Below are positions 63,912-64,000 of a stretch of DNA of 64,000 bases, piece after piece. A program made the position numbers and the translations under genes. The notes under the pieces are model-generated. The model made no database searches, was not told the origin of the DNA, and was given only the letters and a program-made list of their open reading frames with translations. Each line of letters starts with the position of its first letter. Position 1 is the first letter of the stretch. The DNA is from Methylotenera mobilis 13 (GTDB lineage Bacteria; Pseudomonadota; Gammaproteobacteria; Burkholderiales; Methylophilaceae), in assembly GCF_000384255.1 (NCBI RefSeq), contig NZ_KB913035.1:1215362-1279361 (forward strand), in the 5' to 3' direction.

Positions 63912-63998
63912 TTAATCAACAATGAGGCGACCATTCAGTGCTTGTAAGGGACGATTGTTTTGTGGCGTTATTTCAGCTATCGCTTCTATTTGCGCTTT
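63912..63998 (-). CDS. 3' end of an unidentified minus-strand gene (partial)
   Basis: A minus-strand frame stays open to the window edge and ends at TAA 63912-63914, giving the C-terminus PQNNRPLQALNGRLIVD. Only 28 codons are visible. It converges on argG and is probably a real gene because the other minus frames are stopped. I cannot name the family from this tail. Confidence 0.45.
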   Translation of the reverse strand, partial: KAQIEAIAEITPQNNRPLQALNGRLIVD

Positions 63999-64000
63999 GG

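Noticed and set aside
1-64000. tRNA, rRNA or CRISPR loci
   Set aside because: No clover-leaf sequence, rRNA segment or regularly spaced repeat was seen in the gaps between genes; this is by eye, not by a scan.

Overview
The window looks like chromosome of a betaproteobacterium, most plausibly a Methylophilaceae (Methylotenera/Methylophilus-like) methylotroph. This is inferred from gene content and order: EarP beside an EF-P with Arg32, a YhdP-nitrilase-TldD-Mfd run, the AddAB-like repair helicase/nuclease pair typical of betaproteobacteria, a moderately AT-rich base composition and frequent TTG/GTG starts. There is no rRNA or tRNA gene to confirm it. Most of the window is housekeeping DNA.

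Layout. 0-6.2 kb: a DMT-family transporter; rpiA-mltF; and a minus-strand cluster ending in greB, a DUF3147 protein, earP and efp. 6.3-15.1 kb: AddB-like nuclease, AddA-like helicase, alanine dehydrogenase and HflX, all plus strand. 15.1-28.2 kb: a GGDEF-EAL sensor, a small membrane protein, then the minus-strand run yhdP, nitrilase, tldD, mfd. 28.4-37 kb: an ABC-F ATPase, two unknown genes, a CBS-PAS-GGDEF protein with an XRE-PAS partner, a YchJ-type SEC-C protein and prfC.

37.1-44.7 kb is a compact stress island: a two-CBS protein, a universal stress protein, a nitroreductase, a FixL/FixJ-like two-component pair, a CigR/RcnB-like remnant, a DUF2934 protein, a PAS-like protein, Hsp20, two phosphoribosyltransferases and an exported protein. 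Its family content resembles the mycobacterial DosR dormancy regulon, although the lineage is unrelated.

44.9-47.8 kb is the accessory core: a small cluster of integron gene cassettes without an integrase. Four minus-strand ORFs each start just after a GTTAG half-site, and three attC sites can be read. One attC is split by an IS110-family element (46187-47440). Upstream of its recombinase lies a strongly folded non-coding segment that fits a bridge RNA. One internal loop carries both halves of the interrupted attC sequence and the other carries sequence from the element's own ends. This is the most interesting feature of the window.

48-58 kb: acs, glnE, a diguanylate cyclase, dhaL-dhaK without dhaM, and a NarX/NarL-like two-component pair. 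58-64 kb: a DMT transporter, a Rieske oxygenase, and argD-argF-argG preceded by a structured leader with an intrinsic terminator. The window ends in the 3' end of an unidentified minus-strand gene.
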